Shown: positions 53,274 through 62,144, counted from the first letter of the stretch. The stretch is DNA of 64,000 nucleotides from Thiogranum sp. (GCA_030148775.1 JASBST010000015.1:19022-83021); one strand, 5' to 3'. The notes: generated by a model from the sequence alone, not told the origin. Translations and numbers: made by a program.

Positions 53274-54190
53274 TGCTCAAGCACCGCCAGGCCGAAACCG
53301 GTCTCACCAAAATTGTTTCCGTTATAAAGCATGAATATTTGCCCATGAAGCTTCATCACGGCCGAGTAGCAGATCATCTCAGAATCCCAACCGGTACCGG
53401 AGACATCAAGTCCAAGCGCGGAATCCTTACGGCTCCAGTTAACTCCATCGATCGATTCCGCGTACCCAAGGCGGTACGATTGCACATCTCGTCTACGAAT
53501 AGAGTAGAACATCCTAAACAAATTTCCGTCCCGCAGAACGTACGGACGGCCAAATCCGTGCTCGTTTAGATACTCGACACGTATACAAGGCCTACCTGAA
53601 TCCGGCCAGTGCACGCCGTCAGATGACTCAATATGCCGGATATCATAGACAGGCTTGGCTGTTCCGCCCACCTCCGCCCAGCTAGACCCTGCCACATACC
53701 ACATACGGAACCCTGCTTTCTCCCGAATGACATGCGGGCCACATCGAAAATACAACTCCGAATCACTACGCTCCAACACCGGGACGCGTTGAACACGACG
53801 GAAAACTGTATCGCCAGCCTCCTGAACCGCTACTCCTGTTAATAGTCGATAGCGGATTTTTTGCCCCAGTTCAAAGCCTGCATAGTACAGATAGGTCCCA
53901 CCGTTCGCTAAACTAACGACAGAACAAACCAGCGCGCCATTTTCGTCAAATGTTCCTGGCTCGCCAATTCCCAACACCGGCTCGGTTCCAATATTGATAA
54001 CCTTCGAGGGGTCTTTTGCTGACAAATCGACAAACCCTATCCTGCCAACGCCGTCTTTGTCGCAACTAGTAAAAAACACCCGGACCACATCGTCGCTCAG
54101 CACTGTAGGCGTTGGAATCATCGCATGACTTCTGGCCCACCATAGAGAACCGTCCGGCACGTAGACACGGCCAAGTTTATTCCAGTTCAC
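53270..54190 (-). CDS. Five-bladed beta-propeller (glycosidase-like) protein
   Basis: The protein has 306 residues. Repeated blade motifs end in xMxYxxx or RxYxxx patterns (VVRVFFTSCDKDGVGRIGFV, GTYLYYAGFELGQKIRYRLL, GFRMWYVAGSSWAEVGG, LFRMFYSIRRRDVQSYRLGY, QIFMLYNGNNFGETGFGLAV). This resembles GH43/GH130-like propellers that occur in polysaccharide loci without proven activity. There is no signal peptide, so it acts in the cytoplasm. Start GTG 54190 and overlap with the GNAT-like gene at 53270-53273 tie it to the amino-sugar unit. Confidence 0.65.
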   Translation of the reverse strand: MNWNKLGRVYVPDGSLWWARSHAMIPTPTVLSDDVVRVFFTSCDKDGVGRIGFVDLSAKDPSKVINIGTEPVLGIGEPGTFDENGALVCSVVSLANGGTYLYYAGFELGQKIRYRLLTGVAVQEAGDTVFRRVQRVPVLERSDSELYFRCGPHVIREKAGFRMWYVAGSSWAEVGGTAKPVYDIRHIESSDGVHWPDSGRPCIRVEYLNEHGFGRPYVLRDGNLFRMFYSIRRRDVQSYRLGYAESIDGVNWSRKDSALGLDVSGTGWDSEMICYSAVMKLHGQIFMLYNGNNFGETGFGLAVLEQ

Positions 54191-54196
54191 GCGGAC

Positions 54197-54874
54197 TTAT
54201 TCCCTGATCTTAAAATAGCGATAGGTAGTAATTTTCGCCGGATCGCACTGAGTTGGCTTATAAAAAGATCCTGCGTCAGTATCTCTAGTAATGACAACTC
54301 CCGGCCCGATCCAGCTATCCCGCGCAACCGAAACGTTGTTAGAAATCGTACTGTTGACGCCAAGAAAACAATAGTCACCAACCTCCACGAACCCAGATAC
54401 GACCACATGCGACGAAATGAAGACATGTTGCCCAATACGAGAATGATGGCCAATATGATTGCCACTCCACAACACAACATTATCGCCTAATCTAACAAAT
54501 GGTTGCACAGTATTATCTTCAAATATGAAACAATGCTCCCCCATTTCTACATTAGGCCAGACGAATGCTCGCGAACTTACATAGCTGGCTAGCGGATAAC
54601 CCTTGTTTTTCGCCACTCCGACCAGACGTTCCCGAACCCTGTTCAATTTTGTATACACTAACGCCGCGTACACGCAATGCTCTGTTACCGGAAAATGGTC
54701 TTCCATTGATTCGATGTCCACTACAGGTAAGCCGAATAATTCCGACTTAGAGCGGTATTCGCGTTCCACCGCGAAGCCCGAGACTTCATATTCCGAATCA
54801 TGCGTAAAACATTCGTACGCAACCTCGGCGAACGCCGAGTCGCCCAGGATTACCAGCTTTCTACTGTTATCCAT
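54197..54874 (-). CDS. PglD/NeuD-like sugar acyltransferase (left-handed beta-helix)
   Basis: The protein has 225 residues. An N-terminal Rossmann-like domain (KLVILGDSAFAEVAYECF) precedes hexapeptide repeats (VWPNVEMGEHCFIFEDNTVQ, VVLWSGNHIGHHSRIGQHVF, ISSHVVVSGFVEVGDYCFLG). The conserved His pair in GNHIGHHSRIG is the PglD/PerB catalytic motif. It would N- or O-acetylate an aminosugar nucleotide, most simply the FdtB product. Confidence 0.85.
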   Translation of the reverse strand: MDNSRKLVILGDSAFAEVAYECFTHDSEYEVSGFAVEREYRSKSELFGLPVVDIESMEDHFPVTEHCVYAALVYTKLNRVRERLVGVAKNKGYPLASYVSSRAFVWPNVEMGEHCFIFEDNTVQPFVRLGDNVVLWSGNHIGHHSRIGQHVFISSHVVVSGFVEVGDYCFLGVNSTISNNVSVARDSWIGPGVVITRDTDAGSFYKPTQCDPAKITTYRYFKIRE

Positions 54875-54889
54875 TGAAACTTCCTGTGC

Positions 54890-55642
54890 TCAAGGGCGAA
54901 TAATCAGAATATCTTCCCGCCGGTTAGCCATAGGCAAGCGTCTGTCCTGTGGCAGGATATAAGCATCAAAACCGGCCAGCCGTGCACGCAAAACTATCCC
55001 CACCATGAGACTATCGTCTATCGAACCCGGCTCTACACAGTTAAACTTTACCTCCGGATCCTGATCAGTATCCATGAAGTCCCTGTGATAGGCTTTCCCA
55101 GCGGATGAATCGAAAAAACGTTTTCTTTTGGAAATATTTGGTATATCACCGATTAGCATCGCCCCTCCCGCCGCAAGCAGCATCAAGGATTGATCAAGAA
55201 AATTCCACATGTTGGACTCGGCAACTATATAATGAAAGACGCTGTAGCACAGAATCACATCCACTGTACCGTACAACTCGGACAATAAGTCAGGACAGTT
55301 GGGGTAATAAGCGGCGATCTTGCGTACCGCCTTGTTTTCGGGAAGAAGCTCAAGCATTTCTGCACTGTCAACCAGTATCAGCTCGTGTCTATTCTGAACA
55401 CTATGGTCAAACAAATAATGCGCGAGATCTGAACACCCGGGCCCAATATCCAAAATTCGTTTCTTTCTGTTGTTCAGAGCAGGAAGCTTCACTTTAATAT
55501 CATCAAAAATCGTCTGCTCCCATCCCTTCCGATATTCATCGGGGAATCCGATTTTTTCATAACAGCTTTTGGATTCATCTCTCGCGAAGCGACGAAAATC
55601 ATCGAACCCAAGCCGCGAAAATCTGGAATATTTATCCGTCAC
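54890..55642 (-). CDS. SAM-dependent methyltransferase-like protein
   Basis: The protein has 250 residues from GTG 55642. SAM-binding motif I is ILDIGPGCSDLAHYLFDH; VDVILCYSVFHYIVAE and AAGGAMLIGDIP follow the class I methyltransferase order. The N-terminus (RLGFDDFRRFARDESKSCYE) resembles methyltransferases of deoxysugar clusters. The target is unknown. Its start codon overlaps the stop of the short upstream gene. Confidence 0.75.
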   Translation of the reverse strand: MTDKYSRFSRLGFDDFRRFARDESKSCYEKIGFPDEYRKGWEQTIFDDIKVKLPALNNRKKRILDIGPGCSDLAHYLFDHSVQNRHELILVDSAEMLELLPENKAVRKIAAYYPNCPDLLSELYGTVDVILCYSVFHYIVAESNMWNFLDQSLMLLAAGGAMLIGDIPNISKRKRFFDSSAGKAYHRDFMDTDQDPEVKFNCVEPGSIDDSLMVGIVLRARLAGFDAYILPQDRRLPMANRREDILIIRP

Positions 55643-55911
55643 GCTACACCTGATAAAACACTGGAACTGCGGCCATCGCCCGTACGTGGCTCGGCAGTTC
55701 GACAGGCGACTAGCATAATCACATTAGCGAGGACAGAAATCCTGTCAAGCAACTTGCCATCGACCGAAATTTCAATGGATAGGGCCAGCAACGCTCTCAA
55801 CATGGTTCCAGCAAACCCGGAAATTGATTGGTCATAAAACCGACGCCGACCGATCATAACTCCGGCATCGATCTGCATGATGTGACTCATATTTAGGCAA
55901 TCGTTTAACAT
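55639..55911 (-). CDS. Short EPS-locus gene of unknown function
   Basis: From ATG 55911 the frame encodes 90 residues; GTG 55923, which would overlap the Wzz-like stop, is an alternative. The product has hydrophobic patches (MLRALLALSIEISVDGKLLD, ISVLANVIMLVACRTAEP) and no recognised motif. Tight end-overlap with the methyltransferase gene (GTGA) supports expression, but it might be a remnant of a longer gene or fortuitous. Confidence 0.4.
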   Translation of the reverse strand: MLNDCLNMSHIMQIDAGVMIGRRRFYDQSISGFAGTMLRALLALSIEISVDGKLLDRISVLANVIMLVACRTAEPRTGDGRSSSVLSGVA

Positions 55912-55919
55912 AAACAGTA

Positions 55920-57092
55920 TCACCGCACGTCGACGTCATCGAGATCGGGCTTGACTGCGCGGATATCGCTTGCCCGCCTCTTGACAAGAACGATCTCCGC
56001 TATAGATACCATCGCAATGCTCAATGCAATACCAGTTAAAGCGGCCAACAGCAGAGTCAGCGCGTAACGTGGAGACACTGCCTGGTAAGGTGGCCGTGCG
56101 GCATCGTCGATAGTGACGGCCGCCAAAAAACCGCGGTCTATGGTAATTGCTCGAAGCGTGCTCAGCCGCCCCTGCAGCTCACGCAAACCGTCGATGAAAG
56201 GATCATTTGACTGACGCGACTTAAGTGTCGCGATCTCCGCGTCAAGCGCGTCAACGCCTCGCATGTACAGTGGTAGTTGGGCGGTATTGATCGCAAGCGC
56301 CCCTTTTATCGCGCTCCCCAACATCGGGACTGAATTTACGCTATCGATGCCGAGGGCGACAGCAATGGATCGCGCTTCTTGCAACCTCAGAATCTTGTCT
56401 TGCCGTTCGACTTCCGCCGATAAACGTTTACCGGAAATCTCTCGCTGAATAACGCCAACCTGCGATTGAATGGCGGCGTTCGTATCGTCAATCAGTTGTT
56501 CAACAGTACGTTTATCGACCTGACGGACAAATTGATTTAGCAGTTGCGCAGCGAAATCAGGCTCTCCATCGAAAAAACTGACAGACACAAATGCGGGATT
56601 CTTAGGATCGACACGCACCTGTAAATTAGTATTAAAGTTCTCCAAGAACAAACGATCAGCGTTCACTGCATCTCTTTTATTCGTCGAATAACGCTTCTTC
56701 AAAACATTTTCAGTGAAGTATTCACGTCGAAATCCCGGCGACTGCAGATTTTCCATAAAGGCTGCATAAACGGTTTGAGGCGTATAGCTCTGAATATCCA
56801 CACCATTATTTGCAACGACCAAGCTTTGGATAGCAACCGGTCGCGGCGGCAACAGATGTATTGATGACTGATAAACCGGGTTGGCCGCAAATAGATAAAA
56901 AACAGCTGGTACGAGACAAATCAGAACAGCGGTAATGGCCAAGCCTTTTCGTCTAACTATAAGACTTACCAAATCGGCGAGGCTTAGGCCGTCTTCGTAG
57001 CTAGACGATGACACTATGTATACTGGTAGCGGCGGAGTTTCCGCATTCCTGTCACTACGCCGCATAGTGATTGTTGATGGCCAAGCGAACAT
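55920..57092 (-). CDS. Second Wzz-like chain length / export protein (PCP)
   Basis: The protein has 390 residues. N-terminal helix GLAITAVLICLVPAVFYLFA is preceded by a cytosolic tail (DGLSLADLVSLIVRRK); a long periplasmic coiled region follows (VGVIQREISGKRLSAEVERQ) and a C-terminal helix RYALTLLLAALTGIALSIAM after the Pro motif RPPYQAVSPR. It differs from the Wzz at 31688. Here a Wzz-like gene is first in the long glycan operon. No kinase domain is present. The start is ATG 57092 or ATG 57065. Confidence 0.82.
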   Translation of the reverse strand: MFAWPSTITMRRSDRNAETPPLPVYIVSSSSYEDGLSLADLVSLIVRRKGLAITAVLICLVPAVFYLFAANPVYQSSIHLLPPRPVAIQSLVVANNGVDIQSYTPQTVYAAFMENLQSPGFRREYFTENVLKKRYSTNKRDAVNADRLFLENFNTNLQVRVDPKNPAFVSVSFFDGEPDFAAQLLNQFVRQVDKRTVEQLIDDTNAAIQSQVGVIQREISGKRLSAEVERQDKILRLQEARSIAVALGIDSVNSVPMLGSAIKGALAINTAQLPLYMRGVDALDAEIATLKSRQSNDPFIDGLRELQGRLSTLRAITIDRGFLAAVTIDDAARPPYQAVSPRYALTLLLAALTGIALSIAMVSIAEIVLVKRRASDIRAVKPDLDDVDVR

Positions 57093-57440
57093 TCCGATCC
57101 CATAGTATTTTCAACTTGCATTTTAGTTGGCGTATAGCAGGCGGAAAAAAAGAAACAGGCGTTAATTTTCGACCACGCGAACTTCATATAAAAACTTCGT
57201 TGCTCAAACTGCCGTAACTTCATCTTTGTGGCCGCAAATACCGCCGGCCTTTAACGACCGCAATCAATGACCCAACTACGGCGACAAGATGTCTTTGCGG
57301 ACGAAACAGCTCCTGTTTCATCTCGTGCAGCGCCGTTCCTGCAATTTCAAGTGTATAAGCTTAATCATAAACAAAGGATTTGAACTCGCGGATGTGGATA
57401 CAATAATACATCTGAAATATGCATAAGGAACAACATGCTT
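57093..57440. other. AT-rich intergenic gap before the glycan operon
   Basis: These 348 bases contain no convincing gene; a 69-codon minus frame from 57223 runs into the Wzz start region but has no RBS. It should hold the main promoter of the operon reading left. I see no JUMPstart/ops element (GGCGGTAG) here. Confidence 0.5.
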
Positions 57441-58862
57441 TCAGCACTCCACCCGATTGTACACATCCTCAAACCGCACAATATCGTCCTCCCCCAAATA
57501 ACTCCCCGACTGAACCTCGATAATCTCCAGCGGAATGCTCCCCGGATTCTCCAGACGATGGGTCGTTCCTAAAGGAATATAAGTCGATTCATTCTCCGAC
57601 AACATAAACACCTCTTCCCCGCGCGTGACCCGCGCGGTACCGGAGACGACGATCCAGTGCTCGGCACGATGATGATGCATTTGCAATGAGAGTTTGGCCC
57701 CCGGTTTGACCGTCAGTCGTTTGACCTGATAACGCCCGCCTTCGTCGATGCCTTCATAGTCTCCCCAGGGCCGGTAGACACGGCTGTGGAACCGGTATTC
57801 CTCGCGATCGCCGTCCTTCAGCTTGCCGACGATGGCTTTGACGTCCTGGCATTTGTTCTTGTCCGCGACCAGAACGGCATCGGAAGTCTCGACCACGATG
57901 ACGTTATCCAGCCCGACCACGGCGAGACAGCGGTTTTGCGCCATGAACAGGGAATTGGTGGCGTCATGCGTCAACACATCGCCTTTACAGACATTACCCT
58001 GGCCATCCCGCTCGGAGACCTCCCAGATGGACGACCAGGAGCCCACATCCGACCAGGCCGCATCCATCGGCAGCACGGCGGCCTGGCGCGTCTTTTCCAT
58101 CACGGCATAGTCGATGGAATCGGCGGGACTGGAGAGAAATGCCATTTTATCCACCCGGACAAAGTCGCTGTCGCGCTTACTGTCGGTCATGGCGGCGCGA
58201 CAGGCCGCCAGGATCTCGGGTTGAAATTTATCGATCTCCTCCAGCCAGCGGTCCGCCCGCATGACAAAAATGCCGCTGTTCCAATAATAGGACCCGGTGT
58301 CAATATAGCCCTGCGCGGTGGCGGCGTCCGGCTTCTCCACGAAGCAATTCACCTGATAACCGGCGCTGTCTTCTATGCGATCTCCGCGCTGAATATAGCC
58401 GTAGCCGATTTCGGGCCTGTTTGCCACCACGCCGAAGGTGACCAGATATCCCTGTTCGGCGAGTTTGCCCGCTTGCGCCACGGTCTCACTGAATAGCGCG
58501 GCGTCCGGTATCACATGGTCGGCAGCCATGACCACCATGGTGGCGTCGGCCGCCTTCTCCGCCAGATACAAGGCCGCCACGGTGAGCGCGGGGGCGGTAT
58601 TGCGTCCCTGCGGCTCCAGCATGATCGCCTCCGGTTCCTTCCCCAGACTGCGCACCTGTTCGGCCACCAGAAATCGGTGCTCTTCGTTACAGACGAACAA
58701 CGGCTTGTGAATCCCGTCCAGGCTGTCCAGGCGGATCGCCGTGTCCTGCAGCAACGTTCGTTCACCGAATATGGGCAACAGGGGTTTGGGATAAAATTCG
58801 CGGGAGACAGGCCAGAGACGGCTACCAGCGCCCCCAGTCAGAATTACGGGATAAAAATTCAT
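57441..58862 (-). CDS. manC: Mannose-1-phosphate guanylyltransferase / mannose-6-phosphate isomerase, ManC
   Basis: The protein has 473 residues. The pyrophosphorylase motif is VILTGGAGSRLWPVSREFYP with KPLLPIFG, followed by CFVEKPDAATAQGYI. The C-terminal cupin isomerase domain has RPWGDYEGIDEGGRYQVKRL, LSLQMHHHRAEHWIVVSGTA and NESTYIPLGTTHRLENPG. It makes GDP-mannose and interconverts fructose-6-P and mannose-6-P, so mannose or a GDP-derived deoxysugar is expected in the glycan. It is at the upstream end of the locus and has its own upstream gap. Confidence 0.95.
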   Translation of the reverse strand: MNFYPVILTGGAGSRLWPVSREFYPKPLLPIFGERTLLQDTAIRLDSLDGIHKPLFVCNEEHRFLVAEQVRSLGKEPEAIMLEPQGRNTAPALTVAALYLAEKAADATMVVMAADHVIPDAALFSETVAQAGKLAEQGYLVTFGVVANRPEIGYGYIQRGDRIEDSAGYQVNCFVEKPDAATAQGYIDTGSYYWNSGIFVMRADRWLEEIDKFQPEILAACRAAMTDSKRDSDFVRVDKMAFLSSPADSIDYAVMEKTRQAAVLPMDAAWSDVGSWSSIWEVSERDGQGNVCKGDVLTHDATNSLFMAQNRCLAVVGLDNVIVVETSDAVLVADKNKCQDVKAIVGKLKDGDREEYRFHSRVYRPWGDYEGIDEGGRYQVKRLTVKPGAKLSLQMHHHRAEHWIVVSGTARVTRGEEVFMLSENESTYIPLGTTHRLENPGSIPLEIIEVQSGSYLGEDDIVRFEDVYNRVEC

Positions 58863-59167
58863 ATTGTTCAGCTATTTTGGGTGCTTTTGCAGGGCGCCAA
58901 TGTAACGCGGACAATACCCAAAACAGGCGACAGGGTCAATCTGGCGGACTGTCGCTTTCCGCCGACGGATCGGCCCGAGCGGCCATGCAGCAAGAGGATA
59001 TGCCTCTCATAGGAGAAATGGCGCCACGTCCCTGTCGCTACGGCGACATTCCTGTCTCCGCCCCTAAAAGAGGCATAACCACTTACTGCACCTTTTTTTG
59101 TGCTTTGCCGGTAACTACCTCAGGTCGGCCCGATCGGAGAGGAAATCCGCCCGGGCCGACCCGCGGG
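58863..59167. other. Intergenic gap upstream of manC, no gene seen
   Basis: These 305 bases separate manC from the ComEA-like gene; both read left. No frame has an RBS and start. The gap probably contains the manC promoter and the end of the ComEA-like transcript. Confidence 0.5.
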
Positions 59168-59452
59168 TTATTTTTTCTCGTCCGCCGGGGCGGCCAGCAG
59201 GATGTTCGGGCGATTCTGTTCCACGGTCTTGGCCCCGATGCCGTCGACAAGCGACAGATCTTCAACCCGTTTAAACGGCCCGTATTGCTGGCGGTAACGC
59301 ACGATCGCCAGCGCTTTTTGCGGACCGACACCCACCAGCCCGTCGACCAGCGCCTAGGAATCGGCACTATTGATATTCACCGGTTGCGCGGCCGCGGCCG
59401 CCCATGAAAACGCGAGTAAACAACTGCCCAGCAGATGACGAAGTAAGTTCAT
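59168..59452 (-). pseudogene. ComEA-like helix-hairpin-helix protein, interrupted by in-frame TAG
   Basis: A 94-codon frame has a near-perfect RBS (AAGGAGG), a signal peptide (LLGSCLLAFSWAAAAAQ) and the family opening PVNINSADS. TAG at 59354-59356 is codon 33. The same frame then continues with the helix-hairpin-helix motifs ALVDGLVGVGPQKALAIVRY, GPFKRVEDLSLVDGIGAKTV and a short tail. ComEA-type proteins bind DNA in the periplasm during uptake. Only about ten mature residues would be made if the stop is real. GAG to TAG is the simplest origin; the ancestral residue is inferred. Confidence 0.82.
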
Positions 59453-59623
59453 GGACCCAATCCTCCTTGAAAAATTAAGCGGTCGCGGGGACTCCCTCCC
59501 CTGATTGGCCGTGGCTGCTTTGCCGCGCCAGGAGACATATTACGAGGGCATGACGGTTATACAATGCGCAAATTTCTGAATTTTCTGTACGAAATTTCGT
59601 ACGCGGGCACACACCATACCGCT

Positions 59624-60337
59624 TCAAACAGCGGCGAGCTCCCGATTGATGTCGCTCAGTACCGCCAGAGGATTGGCCGCCTGGGTGATCGGCCTGCCGA
59701 TGACAAGAAAGTCCGCGCCCTCGCGTACCGCCTCGGCAGGCGTCAGCACGCGGGTCTGATCGTCGAGAGCGGCGCCCTGAGGTCGCACGCCCGGGGTCAC
59801 CCGCAGGAAGTTCTCACCTACTTCCTGTCGCAGCAGCGCCGCTTCACGCGGCGAACAGACCACGCCGTCCAGTCCCGCATCGCGGGCCAGGGACGCCAAT
59901 CGCAACACCTGTCGCTCCGGCTCCGTGTCCAGGCCGACTTCCGTCAGATCGTCCCGACCCATGCTGGTCAGAACGGTCACACCGATCAGCAAAGGCGGCT
60001 GCGAGTGCGTCTCCGCCAGCGCCTGTTTCGCCGCCTGCATCATCTGCCGGCCGCCGCAGGCGTGCACATTCAACATCCACACGCCAAGGGAGGCCGCGGC
60101 CTCACAGGCACGTGCCACGGTGTGGGGAATATCGTGGAATTTGAGATCCAGAAAGACATCATGGCCCTGCTCGACAAAGCGGCGCACCAGTTGCGGCCCT
60201 TCGCGTGTGAACAACTCCTTGCCGATCTTCAGCCGGCAGCTGCCAGGTGCCAGGCCATCGACAAACGCCGCCGCCCGGGCGCCGTTGGCGAAGTCCAGGG
60301 CGACGATAATTCTGGAAGCCGGATGGGTGGCGATCAC
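59624..60337 (-). CDS. pyrF: Orotidine 5'-phosphate decarboxylase, PyrF
   Basis: The protein has 237 residues. The catalytic motif [13 protein letters not shown] supplies D64, K66 and D69. Other family segments are [22 protein letters not shown] and [17 protein letters not shown]. It makes UMP from OMP. The GTG start at 60337 overlaps the lapB stop (GTGA). The neighbourhood lapB-pyrF is conserved in gammaproteobacteria. Confidence 0.97.
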   Translation of the reverse strand: MIATHPASRIIVALDFANGARAAAFVDGLAPGSCRLKIGKELFTREGPQLVRRFVEQGHDVFLDLKFHDIPHTVARACEAAASLGVWMLNVHACGGRQMMQAAKQALAETHSQPPLLIGVTVLTSMGRDDLTEVGLDTEPERQVLRLASLARDAGLDGVVCSPREAALLRQEVGENFLRVTPGVRPQGAALDDQTRVLTPAEAVREGADFLVIGRPITQAANPLAVLSDINRELAAV

Positions 60338-61299
60338 AGGTGGCTGCCCTGTCCCAGCGGTTTGACACTGCTCCAGGATCTACAACCGGGGCATTGCCAG
60401 AATAATTTGCGACTGCTGAAACCGCACTGCTCGCAACGAAAACGGGTCTCCGGTCCGATGCCGTGGACAGCCTCACCGGCCGGGCGCTGCTGCCCGGCCT
60501 GGCCCGACAGACGGTCGTAGCAGGCCTGCAACTGTTCCTGGACATCGGGCAACAGCCGTCGACTCTGCTGCCCCATCGACTGATACACTTCGATCGCCGT
60601 GTGAAAGTCGCCGGCGTGCTGGCAGGCCGCGGCTCGCAGCAACAGCGCGCGCGCGCAATCGGCGTCTTCACAGCGGGCGTATTCGGCCCGGACCATGGCC
60701 TCGCCGACGTCCCCCCGTGCCAGCGCTTCCTCGCCGAGTTCGCAATGATAGTGGGCGATACGGATTTTCCACTGCCCCGGATCCGAGTCGGCGATGCGCC
60801 GCGCCACCTCGATCGCCCGACTCCATTCCTTCTCCTGCTGATAGATGTCCACCAGGTACTGGCACACCAGCCGTTCGTGCGCGCCTTCACCCAGCAGACG
60901 CTTGAACAGGTGTTCGGCGCGATCCAGCAGCCCCGCCTTGAGATAGTCGCGCCCCAGCTCCAGCCGCGCCTGGCCGCGCAGCTCCGGGCTCAGACCGGTG
61001 CGGGCGGCGATATTCTGATGCACGCGAATGGCGCGGGCCACTTCCCCCCGGCGCCGGAACAGGCTGCCCAGCGCCAGATGCAGCTCCACCGTGTCCGGGT
61101 CGACTTCCACCAGCTGCACCAGCACCTCGACTGCCTTGTCCGGCTGTTCGTTGAGCAGGTAGTTCAGACCCTGGCCATAGGCCGAATGGAAGCGCGCCTG
61201 ACTGATACGGCGACGTTTTCTCTGACTGTAGAGCGCCGCCCACCAGCCCGAAGCCGCCGCGGCCGGGAGCAACAACCAGAGCAGCGAATACATATCCAT
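60334..61299 (-). CDS. lapB: Lipopolysaccharide assembly protein LapB (YciM), shortened
   Basis: The protein has 321 residues. It has an N-terminal membrane anchor ([18 protein letters not shown]), TPR repeats ([20 protein letters not shown] and later units) and the C-terminal rubredoxin-type metal site [19 protein letters not shown]. LapB controls LpxC turnover with FtsH and so lipopolysaccharide synthesis. E. coli LapB has 389 residues; here about 65 are missing between the later TPRs ([10 protein letters not shown]) and the metal domain. All flanking motifs are in frame, so this appears to be a real lineage deletion. Confidence 0.9.
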   Translation of the reverse strand: MDMYSLLWLLLPAAAASGWWAALYSQRKRRRISQARFHSAYGQGLNYLLNEQPDKAVEVLVQLVEVDPDTVELHLALGSLFRRRGEVARAIRVHQNIAARTGLSPELRGQARLELGRDYLKAGLLDRAEHLFKRLLGEGAHERLVCQYLVDIYQQEKEWSRAIEVARRIADSDPGQWKIRIAHYHCELGEEALARGDVGEAMVRAEYARCEDADCARALLLRAAACQHAGDFHTAIEVYQSMGQQSRRLLPDVQEQLQACYDRLSGQAGQQRPAGEAVHGIGPETRFRCEQCGFSSRKLFWQCPGCRSWSSVKPLGQGSHL

Positions 61300-61586
61300 C
61301 AGTCCTCGGCCGGCAGAACCTGCATCTGCTCGGCGCTTTTCTCCAGATGGCGCAGGCGACGTCTGAGCTGCGCTATCTGCGCCTTCTGCCGCAGGATCAT
61401 GCCGGCGCTGACCATCACCCCGGCCAGCGCCCCGATAGCCAGCGCCAGCACCAGCACCATGGACAGCGCGATCTCGCGCTCACCCAGATAATAGTTCAAC
61501 GTCACCGGCTGTGAATTGAGCACAGCGAACGAAAGCCCGGCGACCACGAGGATGATCACAAACAGGAAGCCGATCAGTCGGCCCAT
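61299..61586 (-). CDS. lapA: Lipopolysaccharide assembly protein LapA
   Basis: The protein has 95 residues from ATG 61586 (GGAGA upstream). Two helices (LIGFLFVIILVVAGLSFAVL and MVLVLALAIGALAGVMVSAG) flank the LapA-domain segment NSQPVTLNYYLGEREIALS, and a cytosolic coiled coil follows. It partners LapB at the inner membrane. The stop overlaps the lapB ATG (ATGA). Confidence 0.95.
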   Translation of the reverse strand: MGRLIGFLFVIILVVAGLSFAVLNSQPVTLNYYLGEREIALSMVLVLALAIGALAGVMVSAGMILRQKAQIAQLRRRLRHLEKSAEQMQVLPAED

Positions 61587-61652
61587 AACAGCTCTCCGCA
61601 AGAGGATTCAGGCGGCCCATTATCTGTGCTTTGAAAAGTAACGGCAAATCAC

Positions 61653-61684
61653 AAAAAAAAGGAGCGGTTGCGGCCGCTCCTTCA
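61653..61684 (-). terminator. Rho-independent terminator after ihfB
   Basis: On the minus strand GGAGCGG pairs with CCGCTCC (61661-61680), followed by eight T. It lies 30 bp after the ihfB stop and before lapA, so lapA needs its own promoter or read-through. Confidence 0.85.
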
Positions 61685-61714
61685 AGTAAAGCTTAGCGGG
61701 GTATGACGCGCGGA

Positions 61715-62065
61715 TCAGAATAGGCTGCCGCCGCCGGCGGACTCGGCGTCCGCTTCGCCGCCGGCGGCGGAATTGTCGCCGTTGCCGTAGATATTGACGC
61801 GCTCGCGCAATTCCTTGCCGGGTTTGAAATGCGGTACATACTTGGCCGCCAGTGCCACCGCGTCACCGGTTTTCGGATTGCGTCCCATGCGCGGCGGCCG
61901 GTAATGCAAGGAAAAACTGCCAAAGCCACGGATTTCAATACGATTCCCGGTGGACAAGGACTGACTCATCTGCTCGATCAGACTTTTAACCGCCAGCTCC
62001 ACATCCTTATGGTTCAAATGACTGTTCTTGGCTGCGAGTATTTCGATTAACTCAGACTTCGTCAT
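61715..62065 (-). CDS. ihfB: Integration host factor beta subunit, IhfB, with C-terminal extension
   Basis: The protein has 116 residues. IHF motifs are [37 protein letters not shown] and the DNA-intercalating Pro in RNPKTGD, then [14 protein letters not shown]. coli IhfB (94 residues) ends at that point. Here 22 further Gly/Ala/acidic residues follow ([18 protein letters not shown] and more). It bends DNA as a heterodimer with IhfA. The position after rpsA is conserved. Confidence 0.95.
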   Translation of the reverse strand: MTKSELIEILAAKNSHLNHKDVELAVKSLIEQMSQSLSTGNRIEIRGFGSFSLHYRPPRMGRNPKTGDAVALAAKYVPHFKPGKELRERVNIYGNGDNSAAGGEADAESAGGGSLF

Positions 62066-62090
62066 ATGGTAGTCCCCGATGATTCTCAAA

Positions 62091-62110
62091 GGGTGGCCCT
62101 CCGGCCACCC
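62091..62110 (-). terminator. Hairpin between rpsA and ihfB
   Basis: GGGTGGCC and GGCCACCC form an eight-pair stem with a four-base loop. On the minus strand TTT follows, a short T-run. It may partly end rpsA transcripts, lowering ihfB expression relative to rpsA. Confidence 0.6.
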
Positions 62111-62144
62111 TGGCCCGTAACCCTATCATAGACCAATTTATTGA

